DNA of 64,000 bases from an uncultured Peptoniphilus sp. Lineage in GTDB: Bacteria > Bacillota > Clostridia > Tissierellales > Peptoniphilaceae. Where the stretch lies: assembly GCF_943913915.1 (NCBI RefSeq), contig NZ_CALUAA010000009.1:1-64000 (forward strand). Reading direction: 5' to 3'. This document shows, piece after piece, positions 8,241-16,217 of the stretch (position 1 is its first letter; every line of letters starts with the position of its first letter). The notes below the pieces were generated by a model. It ran no database searches. It had not been told where the DNA came from and saw nothing but the letters and a program-made list of their open reading frames with translations. The translations under genes and the position numbers were made by a program.

Positions 8241-8636
8241 TTACCAAACGTAGCAGAGAACTTCTCCGCCAACTTGCTCTTTACGTGCTTCGCGGTCGGT
8301 CATAATTCCCTTAGAAGTAGAAATTACAGCGACACCGAGGCCACCAAGAACTCTGGGAATTTCCGTGCTCTTCGCATAAACACGAAGGCCGGGTTTCGAA
8401 ATACGTTTAATACCGCTGATTACTTTTTCATCATTGTTGCCGTATTTAAGTTCTACATTAATTTTGCCTTGAGGTCCTTCTTCAAGTACATCATAGCTCT
8501 TAATATAGCCTTCCTCGAGAAGGATACGGGCGATTTCCGCCTTAATATTGGAAGCGGGAATCTCAACAGATTTGTGTCTTGCATCGTTGCCGTTGCGGAT
8601 TCTGCTCAGCATATCTGCAATAGGGTCTGTCATCAT
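8241..8636 (-). CDS. rpsH: 30S ribosomal protein S8 (uS8)
   Basis: 131 residues from MMTDPIADMLSRIRN. A TTG six bases upstream in frame is too close to the AGGAGG, so the ATG at 8636 (8-nt spacing) is taken. The C-terminal motif STSKGIMTDREARKEQVGGE binds helix 21 of 16S rRNA. In E. coli S8 represses the spc operon; whether that holds here cannot be seen. Confidence 0.97.
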   Translation of the reverse strand: MMTDPIADMLSRIRNGNDARHKSVEIPASNIKAEIARILLEEGYIKSYDVLEEGPQGKINVELKYGNNDEKVISGIKRISKPGLRVYAKSTEIPRVLGGLGVAVISTSKGIMTDREARKEQVGGEVLCYVW

Positions 8637-8661
8637 AGTCAATTCCTCCTTTCGGTTAGCC

Positions 8662-8847
8662 TTACCAGCTTGCCTTTCTTACACCGGGGATTTGACCGGC
8701 GTAAGCTAGTTTACGGAAACAAACTCTGCAAATGCCGTACTTTTGAAGCACTGCGTGAGGGCGTCCGCAAATACTACATCTGGTGTAGTTTCTGGAGCTG
8801 TATTTGTTTTTACGTTTTTGTTTTGCGACCATGGATTTCTTTGCCAC
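8662..8847 (-). CDS. rpsN: 30S ribosomal protein S14 type Z (zinc form)
   Basis: 61 residues, the short zinc-binding form. Two CxxC pairs form the zinc ribbon: CSICGRPH and CRVCFRKLA. The C-terminus IPGVRKASW is typical. S14 assembles late into the small-subunit head. It lies between rplE and rpsH as in other Firmicutes. No zinc-free paralogue is in the window. Confidence 0.98.
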   Translation of the reverse strand: MAKKSMVAKQKRKNKYSSRNYTRCSICGRPHAVLQKYGICRVCFRKLAYAGQIPGVRKASW

Positions 8848-8850
8848 AGT

Positions 8851-9402
8851 TTAACCCTCCTTCTTTGCAAAAGGCATGCCCATCTTCGCGAGGAAAGACT
8901 TCGCCTCTTCATCAGTTTCGGCAGTCGTTACGATGGTAATATCCATGCCGCGTAACGTGTCGATCTTGTCATATTCAATTTCAGGGAAAATCAGTTGTTC
9001 CTTAAGACCGAGTGCGTAGTTGCCTCTGCCGTCAAAAGCAGTGCTTTTAACGCCGCGGAAGTCGCGAACACGGGGAAGTGCGACATTCATCAGTTTATCT
9101 AAAAAGTCGTACATTCTTTCGCCGCGAAGCGTGACTTTACAACCGATATTGGAACCTTCACGTAATTTAAAGTTCGCAATAGATTTGCGTGCCTTTGTTA
9201 CGATGGGTTTTTGACCGGAAATCAAAGTTAAATCATTGATAGCACTTTCAAGCGCCTTCGGATTATCCTTTGCTTCTCCAAGTCCTATATTAATTACTAC
9301 TTTTTCAAGACGGGGAATTTGCATGACATTTTCATACTTAAACTCGTCCATTAAAGCAGGTGCGACTTCGTTCGTGATTTTTTCGTATAATCTCGATGTC
9401 AT
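8851..9402 (-). CDS. rplE: 50S ribosomal protein L5 (uL5)
   Basis: 183 residues from the ATG at 9402. An in-frame GTG one codon earlier lies only 3 nt from GGAGG and is less likely. L5 binds 5S rRNA and contacts P-site tRNA. Signatures are LEKVVINIGLGEA near the N-terminus and GMDITIVTTAETDEEAKSFL near the C-terminus. It lies between rplX and rpsN. Confidence 0.97.
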   Translation of the reverse strand: MTSRLYEKITNEVAPALMDEFKYENVMQIPRLEKVVINIGLGEAKDNPKALESAINDLTLISGQKPIVTKARKSIANFKLREGSNIGCKVTLRGERMYDFLDKLMNVALPRVRDFRGVKSTAFDGRGNYALGLKEQLIFPEIEYDKIDTLRGMDITIVTTAETDEEAKSFLAKMGMPFAKKEG

Positions 9403-9413
9403 CACAGGCCTCC

Positions 9414-9728
9414 TTATTTATCAGAAATGGTAGCACCGCTAGACTTGATGACACGTACCTTTTTACCGTTTTCAAAAGTATAACCGATGCGGCTTCTCTT
9501 GTTGGTTTTGGTGTCATAGTACATGACATTGGATACGTGAATCGGAGCTTCAGCTTTGGTGATGCCTCCGGGGTTTTGCGGTCCTCTCGGTTTCTCATGT
9601 TTGGTCACGATGTTCACACCTTCAACTACTACGCGATCTTGCTTCGGTAGGGTGCGAACAACCTTGCCCTTTTTACCTTTGTCCTTGCCGGAAATGACTT
9701 CGACGGTATCTCCTTTTTTGATGCGCAT
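9414..9728 (-). CDS. rplX: 50S ribosomal protein L24 (uL24)
   Basis: 104 residues. The N-terminal KOW motif (KKGDTVEVISGKDKGKKGKV) binds 23S rRNA and starts large-subunit assembly. The middle portion (VNIVTKHEKPRGPQNPGGIT) is conserved. It follows rplN after 14 nt. Confidence 0.98.
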   Translation of the reverse strand: MRIKKGDTVEVISGKDKGKKGKVVRTLPKQDRVVVEGVNIVTKHEKPRGPQNPGGITKAEAPIHVSNVMYYDTKTNKRSRIGYTFENGKKVRVIKSSGATISDK

Positions 9729-9742
9729 TCTATGCCACCTCC

Positions 9743-10111
9743 TTAAAGAACTTCCGGAGCGAGGGAGATAATTCGCATGAAGTTCTCGCCTCTGAGCTCT
9801 CTGGTTACGGGCCCGAAAATACGGGTGCCTTGGGGATTCTTATCGTCTTTAATAACAACGGCAGCGTTATCGTCAAATTTGATATAGGTTCCGTCGGGAC
9901 GACGAATGCCTTTTTTCGAACGTACGATAACCGCTTTTACGACGGCGCCTTTTTTAACAACGCCACCGGGTGTTGCGTGTTTGACAGAGCAAACAACAAT
10001 GTCGCCGATGTTGGCATAGCGGCGATTGGTTCCGCCGAGAACTTTAATGACACCAAGTTCTCTTGCGCCGGAGTTATCGGCAACTTTTAATCTACTTTCT
10101 TGTTGAATCAT
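9743..10111 (-). CDS. rplN: 50S ribosomal protein L14 (uL14)
   Basis: 122 residues, the universal length. Begins MIQQESRLKVADNSGARE and ends SLAPEVL. L14 forms intersubunit bridges B5 and B8 and is the docking site for the silencing factor RsfS. It lies between rpsQ and rplX. Confidence 0.98.
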   Translation of the reverse strand: MIQQESRLKVADNSGARELGVIKVLGGTNRRYANIGDIVVCSVKHATPGGVVKKGAVVKAVIVRSKKGIRRPDGTYIKFDDNAAVVIKDDKNPQGTRIFGPVTRELRGENFMRIISLAPEVL

Positions 10112-10124
10112 TCCGAGAACCTCC

Positions 10125-10379
10125 TTACTTCGCTTTTTCTACGATGTTGACGAGGCGGAATCTCTTATCCTTGGAAAGGGGGCGGGTTTCCATTGCGCGA
10201 ACGGTATCGCCGATACCCGCTTCGTTATTCTCGTCGTGCACCTTATATTTAGTGGTGTTTTTAAATCTCTTCTTGTAGATCGGGTGAGTCTTGAAGGTCT
10301 CTACGGCTACGACAATCGTTTTGTCCATGGCATCGCTTACGACCTTACCGGAGATCACTTTACGTTGATTTCTTTCCAT
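10125..10379 (-). CDS. rpsQ: 30S ribosomal protein S17 (uS17)
   Basis: 84 residues, an OB-fold primary binder of 16S rRNA. Motifs are GKVVSDAMDKTIVV and ETRPLSKDKRFRLV. It begins 3 nt after the rpmC stop, indicating close coupling within the operon. Confidence 0.98.
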   Translation of the reverse strand: MERNQRKVISGKVVSDAMDKTIVVAVETFKTHPIYKKRFKNTTKYKVHDENNEAGIGDTVRAMETRPLSKDKRFRLVNIVEKAK

Positions 10380-10382
10380 AAG

Positions 10383-10589
10383 TTACGCCTCCTTTTCCAT
10401 GTTGAGCTCACGCTCTTTTTGGATGGTTTTAACGCGTGCGATATCTTTTTTCACACTTTTGATGGTGGACGGGTTGTCTAATTGTCCAGTAGCCAGTTGA
10501 AAGCGAAGGTTGAAAAGTTCGTTCTTCAACTCGGACACCTTTTTATTCAGTTCGTCACCGGATAAATTGCGGATGTCTTTAATTTTCAT
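10383..10589 (-). CDS. rpmC: 50S ribosomal protein L29 (uL29)
   Basis: 68 residues from MKIKDIRNLSGDELNKK. An upstream in-frame GTG exists, but GAGGG precedes the ATG at 10589, which is the canonical L29 start. The protein is two antiparallel helices at the tunnel exit, with the signature LFNLRFQLATGQLDN. Its start overlaps the end of rplP by 11 nt. Confidence 0.96.
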   Translation of the reverse strand: MKIKDIRNLSGDELNKKVSELKNELFNLRFQLATGQLDNPSTIKSVKKDIARVKTIQKERELNMEKEA

Positions 10590-11016
10590 TCGAATCGCCC
10601 TCACTTTCTTCGTTTCTGGCGATGAAGCGGGTCTTGATCGGCAATTTCATCGCTGCAAGACGCATTGCTTCTCTGGCGACTTCTTCATCGACGCCACCGA
10701 GTTCGAATAATACACGACCCGGTTTTACTACAGCTACCCAGTATTCCGGAGAACCTTTACCGGAACCCATACGGGTTTCAGCTGGCTTTTCGGTTACCGG
10801 CTTATCGGGGAATACTTTAATCCAGATATTACCGCCACGGCGAATGTAACGTGTCATAGCACGACGAGCGGCCTCGATTTGATTGGAAGTGATCCAGGTC
10901 GGTTCCAATGCTTGGATGCCGTAATCACCGTAGGTCAAAGTGTTGCCTCTGTGAGCGACACCCTTCATTCTCCCGCGATGTTGTCTCCGATATTTTACTC
11001 TTTTCGGCATTAACAT
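10579..11016 (-). CDS. rplP: 50S ribosomal protein L16 (uL16)
   Basis: 145 residues starting MLMPKRVKYRRQHRG, as in other Firmicutes (8 nt from AGGAGG). L16 helps organise the peptidyl-transferase A site; the basic N-terminus and the KVFPDKPVTEKPAETRMGSG segment are conserved. It is slightly longer than typical because of the acidic tail NEESEGDSNEN. Its 3' end overlaps rpmC. Confidence 0.98.
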   Translation of the reverse strand: MLMPKRVKYRRQHRGRMKGVAHRGNTLTYGDYGIQALEPTWITSNQIEAARRAMTRYIRRGGNIWIKVFPDKPVTEKPAETRMGSGKGSPEYWVAVVKPGRVLFELGGVDEEVAREAMRLAAMKLPIKTRFIARNEESEGDSNEN

Positions 11017-11033
11017 AGTGCTGTCCTCCTCAC

Positions 11034-11771
11034 TTACCGTCTGTCTTGGCCTTGGCCTTGAGCGTTACGGTTTCCTCCGCGGCGTCTGTTGTCAGAGCCA
11101 CGACGTTTTCTGTCTCTGCGGTTTCTGCGACCTTGGGGTGCTTCGGGAAGGACTTCGCCCTTGTAGAGCCAAACCTTAACGCCGATCTTACCATAGGTTG
11201 TGTCAGCTTCTGCAAAACCGTAGTCGATATCTGCACGTAGGGTTTGAAGGGGGATCGTACCTTCACTGTAGCCTTCACGACGGGCCATATCGGCACCGCC
11301 TAAACGGCCTGAACATTGAGTACGGATACCCTTTACGCCTAAGCGCATAACACGTTGGATGGTTTGTTTCATCGCACGACGGAACGCAATACGGCGTTCG
11401 AGTTGAGCGGCGATGTTTTCTGCAATAAGAGTCGCATCCAAATCAGGGTTTTTGATTTCATCGACATTAACGACGACACTTTTACCGGTCATTTTTTCAA
11501 GCTTTGCACGAAGTTCTTCAACACCTGCGCCGCCACGGCCGATAACCATACCGGGTTTAGCAGTGGAAATCGAAACTTTTACCTTGTTGGCAGCACGTTC
11601 GATTTCAATGCGGGAAATACCGGCTTGGTATAAGTTCTTCTTAATATATTTGCGAATATTGTTGTCTTCAACGAGGAGATCAGCAAAGTCTTTTTTGTCG
11701 GCATACCATTTGGAATCCCAATCTTTAATGATCCCTACACGAAGACCGTGCGGATTTACTTTTTGACCCAT
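11034..11771 (-). CDS. rpsC: 30S ribosomal protein S3 (uS3)
   Basis: 245 residues from MGQKVNPHGLRVGIIKDW, with AGGAGGAG just upstream; a longer in-frame extension from 11813 overlaps rplV and is rejected. It contains the KH type 2 domain (PGMVIGRGGAGVEELRAKLE) and the C-terminal S3 domain. The tail after about residue 215 is very Arg/Gly-rich (RRNRRDRKRRGSDNRRRGG), a lineage-variable extension. S3 lines the mRNA entry tunnel. Confidence 0.97.
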   Translation of the reverse strand: MGQKVNPHGLRVGIIKDWDSKWYADKKDFADLLVEDNNIRKYIKKNLYQAGISRIEIERAANKVKVSISTAKPGMVIGRGGAGVEELRAKLEKMTGKSVVVNVDEIKNPDLDATLIAENIAAQLERRIAFRRAMKQTIQRVMRLGVKGIRTQCSGRLGGADMARREGYSEGTIPLQTLRADIDYGFAEADTTYGKIGVKVWLYKGEVLPEAPQGRRNRRDRKRRGSDNRRRGGNRNAQGQGQDRR

Positions 11772-11784
11772 TCTTCTCCTCCTT

Positions 11785-12120
11785 TTATTCTCTTTCCGAA
11801 ACGACCACGCCAATATGGCTGGAGCGTTTCAAAATCGGATACGCCATACCCTTAGCTTTGGGGCGATAGCGTTTCATCGTCGGACCGTCGTTTGCATAAG
11901 CTTCCTTAACGATAAGATCGGCACGATCTAAATTAAGATTGTTTTCAGCATTGGCGACGGCGGAGTGAAGAACTTTGTATAGTTCACGCGCACCGCGCTT
12001 GGGTGTAAACTTCAGTAATGCTAAGGCTTCATCGACTTGCTTGCCGCGAATTTCCTCGCAGATGAAGTTCACCTTCAAAGGAGAAATGCGCACGTATTTT
12101 GCAATTGCTCTTGCTTCCAT
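11785..12120 (-). CDS. rplV: 50S ribosomal protein L22 (uL22)
   Basis: 111 residues. Core motif YVRISPLKVNFICEEIRG, then the extended hairpin that lines the exit tunnel (GPTMKRYRPKAKGMAYPI) where macrolide-resistance changes occur in other species. It follows rpsS by 13 nt. Confidence 0.98.
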   Translation of the reverse strand: MEARAIAKYVRISPLKVNFICEEIRGKQVDEALALLKFTPKRGARELYKVLHSAVANAENNLNLDRADLIVKEAYANDGPTMKRYRPKAKGMAYPILKRSSHIGVVVSERE

Positions 12121-12133
12121 TCGTTACTCCTCC

Positions 12134-12412
12134 TTACATTCTCGTGGTTTTTTCGCCACCGCCGTGACCGCGGTAGGTTCTGGTCATAACAAACTCGCCG
12201 AGTTTGTGGCCGACCATATCTTCAGTGATGTATACCGGTACATGTTTTCTACCGTCGTGAACTGCAATGGTATGGGATACCATTTCAGGGAAGATCGTCG
12301 AACGACGAGACCACGTTTTAATCACTTCTTGTTTGTTAGCTTCGTTGAGGGCATCTACTTTTTTAAGCAAATGTTCATCTGCAAAAGGGCCCTTCTTAAT
12401 GGATCTGGACAT
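12134..12412 (-). CDS. rpsS: 30S ribosomal protein S19 (uS19)
   Basis: 92 residues; starts MSRSIKKGPFADEHLL and ends with the conserved GEFVMTRTYRGHGGGEK region. It forms a pair with S13 in the small-subunit head. It lies between rplB and rplV in the standard order. Confidence 0.98.
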   Translation of the reverse strand: MSRSIKKGPFADEHLLKKVDALNEANKQEVIKTWSRRSTIFPEMVSHTIAVHDGRKHVPVYITEDMVGHKLGEFVMTRTYRGHGGGEKTTRM

Positions 12413-12427
12413 TAACTTCCTCCTCCC

Positions 12428-13258
12428 TTATTTCGTTCTGCGACGAACGATGTAACGATCGCTCTTCTTATTCTTCTTGCGAGTCTTCAAGCCTAGAGTT
12501 TTCTTGCCCCAAGGCGTCATCGGCGAGGGACGTCCGATCGGTGTACGACCTTCACCACCACCGTGGGGGTGATCGACGGGGTTCATTGCGGAACCACGTA
12601 CGTGCGGACGGAAACCTAAGTGACGTTTCTTACCGGCCTTACCGAGGTTGACAAGTTCGTGGGCCGTGTTACCAACACCGCCTACCGTTGCGCGGCATTC
12701 GATGCTGACACGTCTGTATTCACCGGAGGGGAGACGTAATTGCGCCATTTTGCCTTCCTTAGCGGAAAGTTGAGCGCTGGTACCTGCAGAACGTGCAAGT
12801 TGGCCACCCTTACCCGGTGTCATTTCGATATTGTGAATGGTGGTACCGACGGGGATAGCACGTAGGGGAAGTGCGTTACCGATTTTAATATCGGCATCTT
12901 CGCCACTTTCTACTTTGTCGCCGACTTTAAGGCCCTTCGGAGCTAAGATGTAGCGTTTTTCACCATCCGCATAGTTTAACAATGCGATGTAAGCGGTACG
13001 GTTCGGATCGTATTCGATTTCAGCAACTCTTGCAGGTACGCCGTCTTTAAGACGTTTGAAGTCGATGATTCTGTACTTTTTAGCTGCGCCACCGCCGCGA
13101 TGACGGCTGGTGATGCGGCCGTGGGCGTTACGACCTGCGGATTTATTTAAACTTACGACCAGGCTTTTTTCCGGTCTGTTTCTCGTAATTTCTTCAAAAC
13201 TGGCGACGGTCATGCCGCGGCGACCGTTCGTCGTCGGTTTATATCTTTTGATCTCCAT
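12428..13258 (-). CDS. rplB: 50S ribosomal protein L2 (uL2)
   Basis: 276 residues, normal length. L2 is essential for subunit joining and peptidyl transfer. The central OB and SH3-like domains and the C-terminal loop with the conserved His (NPVDHPHGGGEGRTPIGR) are intact. It follows rplW after 18 nt. Confidence 0.98.
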   Translation of the reverse strand: MEIKRYKPTTNGRRGMTVASFEEITRNRPEKSLVVSLNKSAGRNAHGRITSRHRGGGAAKKYRIIDFKRLKDGVPARVAEIEYDPNRTAYIALLNYADGEKRYILAPKGLKVGDKVESGEDADIKIGNALPLRAIPVGTTIHNIEMTPGKGGQLARSAGTSAQLSAKEGKMAQLRLPSGEYRRVSIECRATVGGVGNTAHELVNLGKAGKKRHLGFRPHVRGSAMNPVDHPHGGGEGRTPIGRPSPMTPWGKKTLGLKTRKKNKKSDRYIVRRRTK

Positions 13259-13276
13259 GAATTTCCCTCCTTAGGC

Positions 13277-13567
13277 TTATTGCATGCTGTCGAAGAATTC
13301 AATCGGTTCGGAACCGGGAGCCAGGGTCACGATAGCCTTTTTCCAGTCGGGACGTTTGCCGAAGTTCATGCCTTGACGTTTAACCTTGCCGGTCATGTTC
13401 ATCGTGTTGACCTTTGCAACTTTTACAGAGAAGATCTCTTCGATGGCTTTTTTGATTTCCGATTTATTGCTCTTCTTCGCCACTTCAAAGGTGTACTTGT
13501 CTTCTTCCATGTCTGCCATCGTCTTTTCAGTGATGATCGGGCGAATGATGATGTCAAAGTTTTTCAT
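13277..13567 (-). CDS. rplW: 50S ribosomal protein L23 (uL23)
   Basis: 96 residues. L23 at the tunnel exit is the docking site for trigger factor and SRP. Motifs are IIRPIITEKTMADMEEDKY and the long loop around MTGKVKRQGMNFGKRPDWKK. Its start codon overlaps the rplD stop region by one base. Confidence 0.98.
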   Translation of the reverse strand: MKNFDIIIRPIITEKTMADMEEDKYTFEVAKKSNKSEIKKAIEEIFSVKVAKVNTMNMTGKVKRQGMNFGKRPDWKKAIVTLAPGSEPIEFFDSMQ

Positions 13568-14193
13568 TAGTTATACACCTCCACAAGTTTGTCCAGTGCA
13601 TCCTTTGTAAGGATCAGGGAGTCGTATTTCAAAATGTCGTATACATTTAAGGTGCCGACGCTTAAAACTTTTACATTCTTAAGGTTTCTGGCACTCAATA
13701 CTAAGTTCTTATCGCTTTCGTCTGCGGTAACAAAGAGTGCTTTTTCCTTAGCGCCCATTGCGTTTAAGTGTTTTGCAAATGCGCTTGTCTTCGGAGCGTC
13801 TAAAGCAAACTTATCAACGACGATTAATTCTTCCTCTTGAACCTTGGAGGTTAAGACGGATTTCATCGCTAAGCGACGAACTTTCTTCGGAGTGGTGTAG
13901 CGATAGCTTCTCGGCTTAGCCGCAAAGACGATACCGCCGCCACGCCATTGGGGAGAACGGATGGAACCTTGTCTTGCACGACCGGTACCTTTTTGTCTCC
14001 AGGGTTTTCTTCCGCCACCGCGAACCTCTGCGCGAGTTTTAGCGGACTGTGTGCCTTGTCGTCTGTTAGCTAAGATGTTCTTAACTACCAAGTAGACGAC
14101 GTGTTCGTTGATTTCTACATTGAAAATATCGTCTGCAAGCTCGATCGTATCGGCCGACTTACCTTCGATATCTACCATTTGGAACTTCGTCAT
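13567..14193 (-). CDS. rplD: 50S ribosomal protein L4 (uL4)
   Basis: 208 residues. The extended tunnel loop (GGGRKPWRQKGTGRARQGS) and the C-terminal globular domain are conserved. In Gammaproteobacteria L4 also represses the S10 operon by binding its leader; the structured leader at 15215-15435 makes a similar idea worth testing here. It lies 20 nt after rplC. Confidence 0.98.
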   Translation of the reverse strand: MTKFQMVDIEGKSADTIELADDIFNVEINEHVVYLVVKNILANRRQGTQSAKTRAEVRGGGRKPWRQKGTGRARQGSIRSPQWRGGGIVFAAKPRSYRYTTPKKVRRLAMKSVLTSKVQEEELIVVDKFALDAPKTSAFAKHLNAMGAKEKALFVTADESDKNLVLSARNLKNVKVLSVGTLNVYDILKYDSLILTKDALDKLVEVYN

Positions 14194-14213
14194 AACTCTT
14201 GTCCTCCTCTCGC

Positions 14214-14846
14214 TTATTTACTGTTCTTCACAGTGGCACGGACGCGAACGAGTCCGTTCTTCGGTCCGGGAACGGCGCCTTTTACTAAAAGGAAATTATT
14301 TTCTGCATCGACGCGGACGATCTCGAGGTTTTGAACGGTTACACGTTCATTACCCATGCGACCCATCATGCGGTGGCCCTTCCATACGCGACCGGGGAAG
14401 GATGCAGCACCCATACCACCGGGCATTCTGTGGAACTTGGAACCGTGAGTTTCACGACCGCGACCGAAGTTGTGGCGTTTAATAATGCCTGCAGTTCCTT
14501 TACCTTTGCTGGTGCCGGTTACATCGACCTTGTCGCCCGCTTCGAATACGTCGACTTTGATCTCGTCGCCGACATTGTAATCTTCGCCGTCAGCTAAGGG
14601 GAATTCCCGAAGGACTTTCTTGTAAGCCACACCTGCTTTGTCGTAGTGGCCTTTTAAAGGTTTGTTGACGCGCTTTTCTTTTACGGCGCCGGTCGCTACT
14701 TGAATCGCATCGTATCCGTCGATTTCAACGGTTTTGCGTTGAACGACGACTTGCGGTTCTACAGCGATGACCGTAACGGGAACTTGGGTTCCTTCTTCGG
14801 TAAAGATTTGGGTCATGCCGACCTTTTTACCTAATGCATATTTCAT
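14214..14846 (-). CDS. rplC: 50S ribosomal protein L3 (uL3)
   Basis: 210 residues. Starts MKYALGKKVGMTQIFTEEG; the internal loop near the peptidyl-transferase centre (HRMPGGMGAASFPGRVWKG) includes the Gln/Met methylation region typical of L3. It is preceded by a 50-nt gap after rpsJ that holds a small perfect hairpin GATTGC-TGA-GCAATC. Confidence 0.98.
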   Translation of the reverse strand: MKYALGKKVGMTQIFTEEGTQVPVTVIAVEPQVVVQRKTVEIDGYDAIQVATGAVKEKRVNKPLKGHYDKAGVAYKKVLREFPLADGEDYNVGDEIKVDVFEAGDKVDVTGTSKGKGTAGIIKRHNFGRGRETHGSKFHRMPGGMGAASFPGRVWKGHRMMGRMGNERVTVQNLEIVRVDAENNFLLVKGAVPGPKNGLVRVRATVKNSK

Positions 14847-14896
14847 AAAATACCTCCATTACAGCGGATTGCTCAGCAATCATATAGTCCGACAGC

Positions 14897-15214
14897 TTAC
14901 AGTTTTATCTCGATATCTACGCCTGCGGGCAGATTGAGTTTCATTAAAGAATCCACCGTCTTTTGGTTCGGGTTCATGATGTCGATAAGACGCTTATGCG
15001 TTCTTTGTTCGAATTGTTCCCGGCTGTCCTTATGTTTGTGTACGGAACGAAGAATGGTGATGATTTCTTTTTCCGTGGGAAGGGGTACCGGACCCGACAC
15101 GTCAGCGCCGCTGGCTTTTGTCGCTTCGACAATTCTTTGAGCGGAGCTGTCTAAGAGCTCGTGGTCATAAGCTTTCAAACGAATTCTGATTTTTTGTTTT
15201 ACATTTGCAGACAT
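14897..15214 (-). CDS. rpsJ: 30S ribosomal protein S10 (uS10 / NusE)
   Basis: 105 residues; begins MSANVKQKIRIRLKAYDHEL and carries GPVPLPTEKEIITILRSVHK. S10 is a head protein and also, as NusE, a partner of NusB in antitermination. It is the first gene of the super-operon, with AGGAGG upstream. Unlike many genomes, no tuf, fusA, rpsG or rpsL lies immediately upstream. Confidence 0.98.
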   Translation of the reverse strand: MSANVKQKIRIRLKAYDHELLDSSAQRIVEATKASGADVSGPVPLPTEKEIITILRSVHKHKDSREQFEQRTHKRLIDIMNPNQKTVDSLMKLNLPAGVDIEIKL

Positions 15215-15441
15215 TAAGTCCCTCCTATTGCATTTTCCTCAAATTAAGGGAAAGAACGCCGATCAACCGATCCGGGTGTTTTCTGCACCCCATAAAAAAT
15301 ATGGGCGTTCCGTCGCCCAATTCCAGATTGGACATTACTAAACAATAATTCCCTTTTCCGCAAGCCTCCGATGCGAACACATCTTTGCGCCTGTTTCAAA
15401 GCCACCTATTGTGTCAACGCATGTCTTACGCATACCAAAGT
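15215..15441 (-). promoter_or_regulatory. Structured 5' leader of the S10 super-operon
   Basis: About 220 transcribed bases with no gene lie between the promoter and rpsJ. On the minus strand there are successive hairpins: GGGCG-ACGGAA-CGCCC, GCCCAT-ATTTTTT-ATGGG, GGGTG-CAGAAAA-CACCC and GATC-GGTT-GATC. The first two share the CCC arm and so exclude one another, and the second and third compete for the G run. This is the pattern expected of an autoregulatory ribosomal-protein leader. The ligand, if any, is unknown. Confidence 0.5.
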
Positions 15442-15470
15442 ATTATAACTTAAAAAATACCTAAAATCAA
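15442..15470 (-). promoter_or_regulatory. Promoter of the S10 super-operon
   Basis: Sigma-A-like promoter on the minus strand: -35 TTGATT (15465-15470), a 17-nt T-rich spacer and a perfect -10 TATAAT (15442-15447). Transcription would start near 15435. Confidence 0.8.
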
Positions 15471-15648
15471 GAGAACTTCGCCGTTTCTCAAAGAAAAACT
15501 CTATTTTTTTAAAGTCTTCATTTCAGCGATCTCTCGTAGGCAACTTTTATACCATAACAAATCTTTTGTCAGCTTACAAGCCTTTTATCGATTTATTTTC
15601 TATTTCTTCGTGCTATATGATTGCCCATCGAATCTTGACCCAAAACAA

Positions 15649-15679
15649 ATGCTCTCTTTCAAGATTTGAAAGAGAGCAT
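15649..15679 (-). terminator. Hairpin after the PPOX-fold gene
   Basis: Perfect 14-bp stem (15649-15662 with 15666-15679) with a three-base loop, followed on the minus strand by TTTGTTTT. It lies 24 bases after the stop of the flavoprotein gene. Confidence 0.8.
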
Positions 15680-15702
15680 CCTGTAGAATATGAAGCTTTA
15701 TT

Positions 15703-16101
15703 TTAAAGTTCGATATCCAATTCTTTACCCGCCATGGTTTTTAGGGATACAGTTGCATTGTCGATAGTGTAGATTTCAAACACATCGTCATCTTCTGTGT
15801 AGCCTGCTTTTTTCAACATAGGCATCGCCTCTAAGGCCGCCTTTTTAGATTCTTTCGACGTAATAAACTTGGCTTCTCCCTTCAAACGAAGGGTGTTCAT
15901 CTTCTCGTCTACTGCACAAATTTCCATACTCGGATACTCGGCAAGTTGTTTGTACATTTCCTTGCGTGTGTCCGTATAGAAAGCGAGCTTGCCTTCGTAA
16001 TCCATGACAAATCCGATAGGCCGTACGCGTCCGCCCTTTCCGTCGGTGGTGGCGGCGTAAAATACTTTTGCATTTTGCAAAAATTCCAATACTTTCATCA
16101 T
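15703..16101 (-). CDS. Pyridoxamine 5'-phosphate oxidase-fold protein (FMN-binding family)
   Basis: 132 residues covering one split-barrel domain of the PPOX type: VFYAATTDGKGGRVRPIGFV at about 13-32 and the strand LAFYTDTRKEMYKQL at about 39-53. Relatives bind FMN, F420 or haem, and many have no defined substrate. It is not the PdxH enzyme, which is longer. The start has GGAAG upstream. It is transcribed alone between the clpB terminator and its own hairpin. Function beyond flavin binding is not inferable. Confidence 0.8.
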   Translation of the reverse strand: MMKVLEFLQNAKVFYAATTDGKGGRVRPIGFVMDYEGKLAFYTDTRKEMYKQLAEYPSMEICAVDEKMNTLRLKGEAKFITSKESKKAALEAMPMLKKAGYTEDDDVFEIYTIDNATVSLKTMAGKELDIEL

Positions 16102-16176
16102 TCACTCTTCCTTCCTTCTTAATTTATCTCTTCGCTTTACTCACAAACTTTAATTTGCATATACCCTAACAGAGAG

Positions 16177-16210
16177 AAAAAACGCACAAGCTATTAAATA
16201 GTCTGTGCGT
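16177..16210 (-). terminator. Terminator of the dnaJ-like/clpB operon
   Basis: Minus-strand hairpin with outer arms CGCACA / TGTGCG and a partly paired interior, followed by TTTTTT, 8 bases after the clpB stop. Confidence 0.75.
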
Positions 16211-16217
16211 GTGAGTT

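Noticed and set aside
7929..8939. 336-residue open frame on the plus strand opposite rplF, rpsH, rpsN and rplE
   Set aside because: It lies entirely antisense to well-conserved ribosomal genes, has no family resemblance, and no plausible ribosome site. Long antisense frames are expected in these biased codons.
15215..15441. Known riboswitch or T-box in the S10 leader
   Set aside because: No T-box core or recognised riboswitch motif was found. Only generic hairpins are visible, so it is listed as a leader of unknown type.
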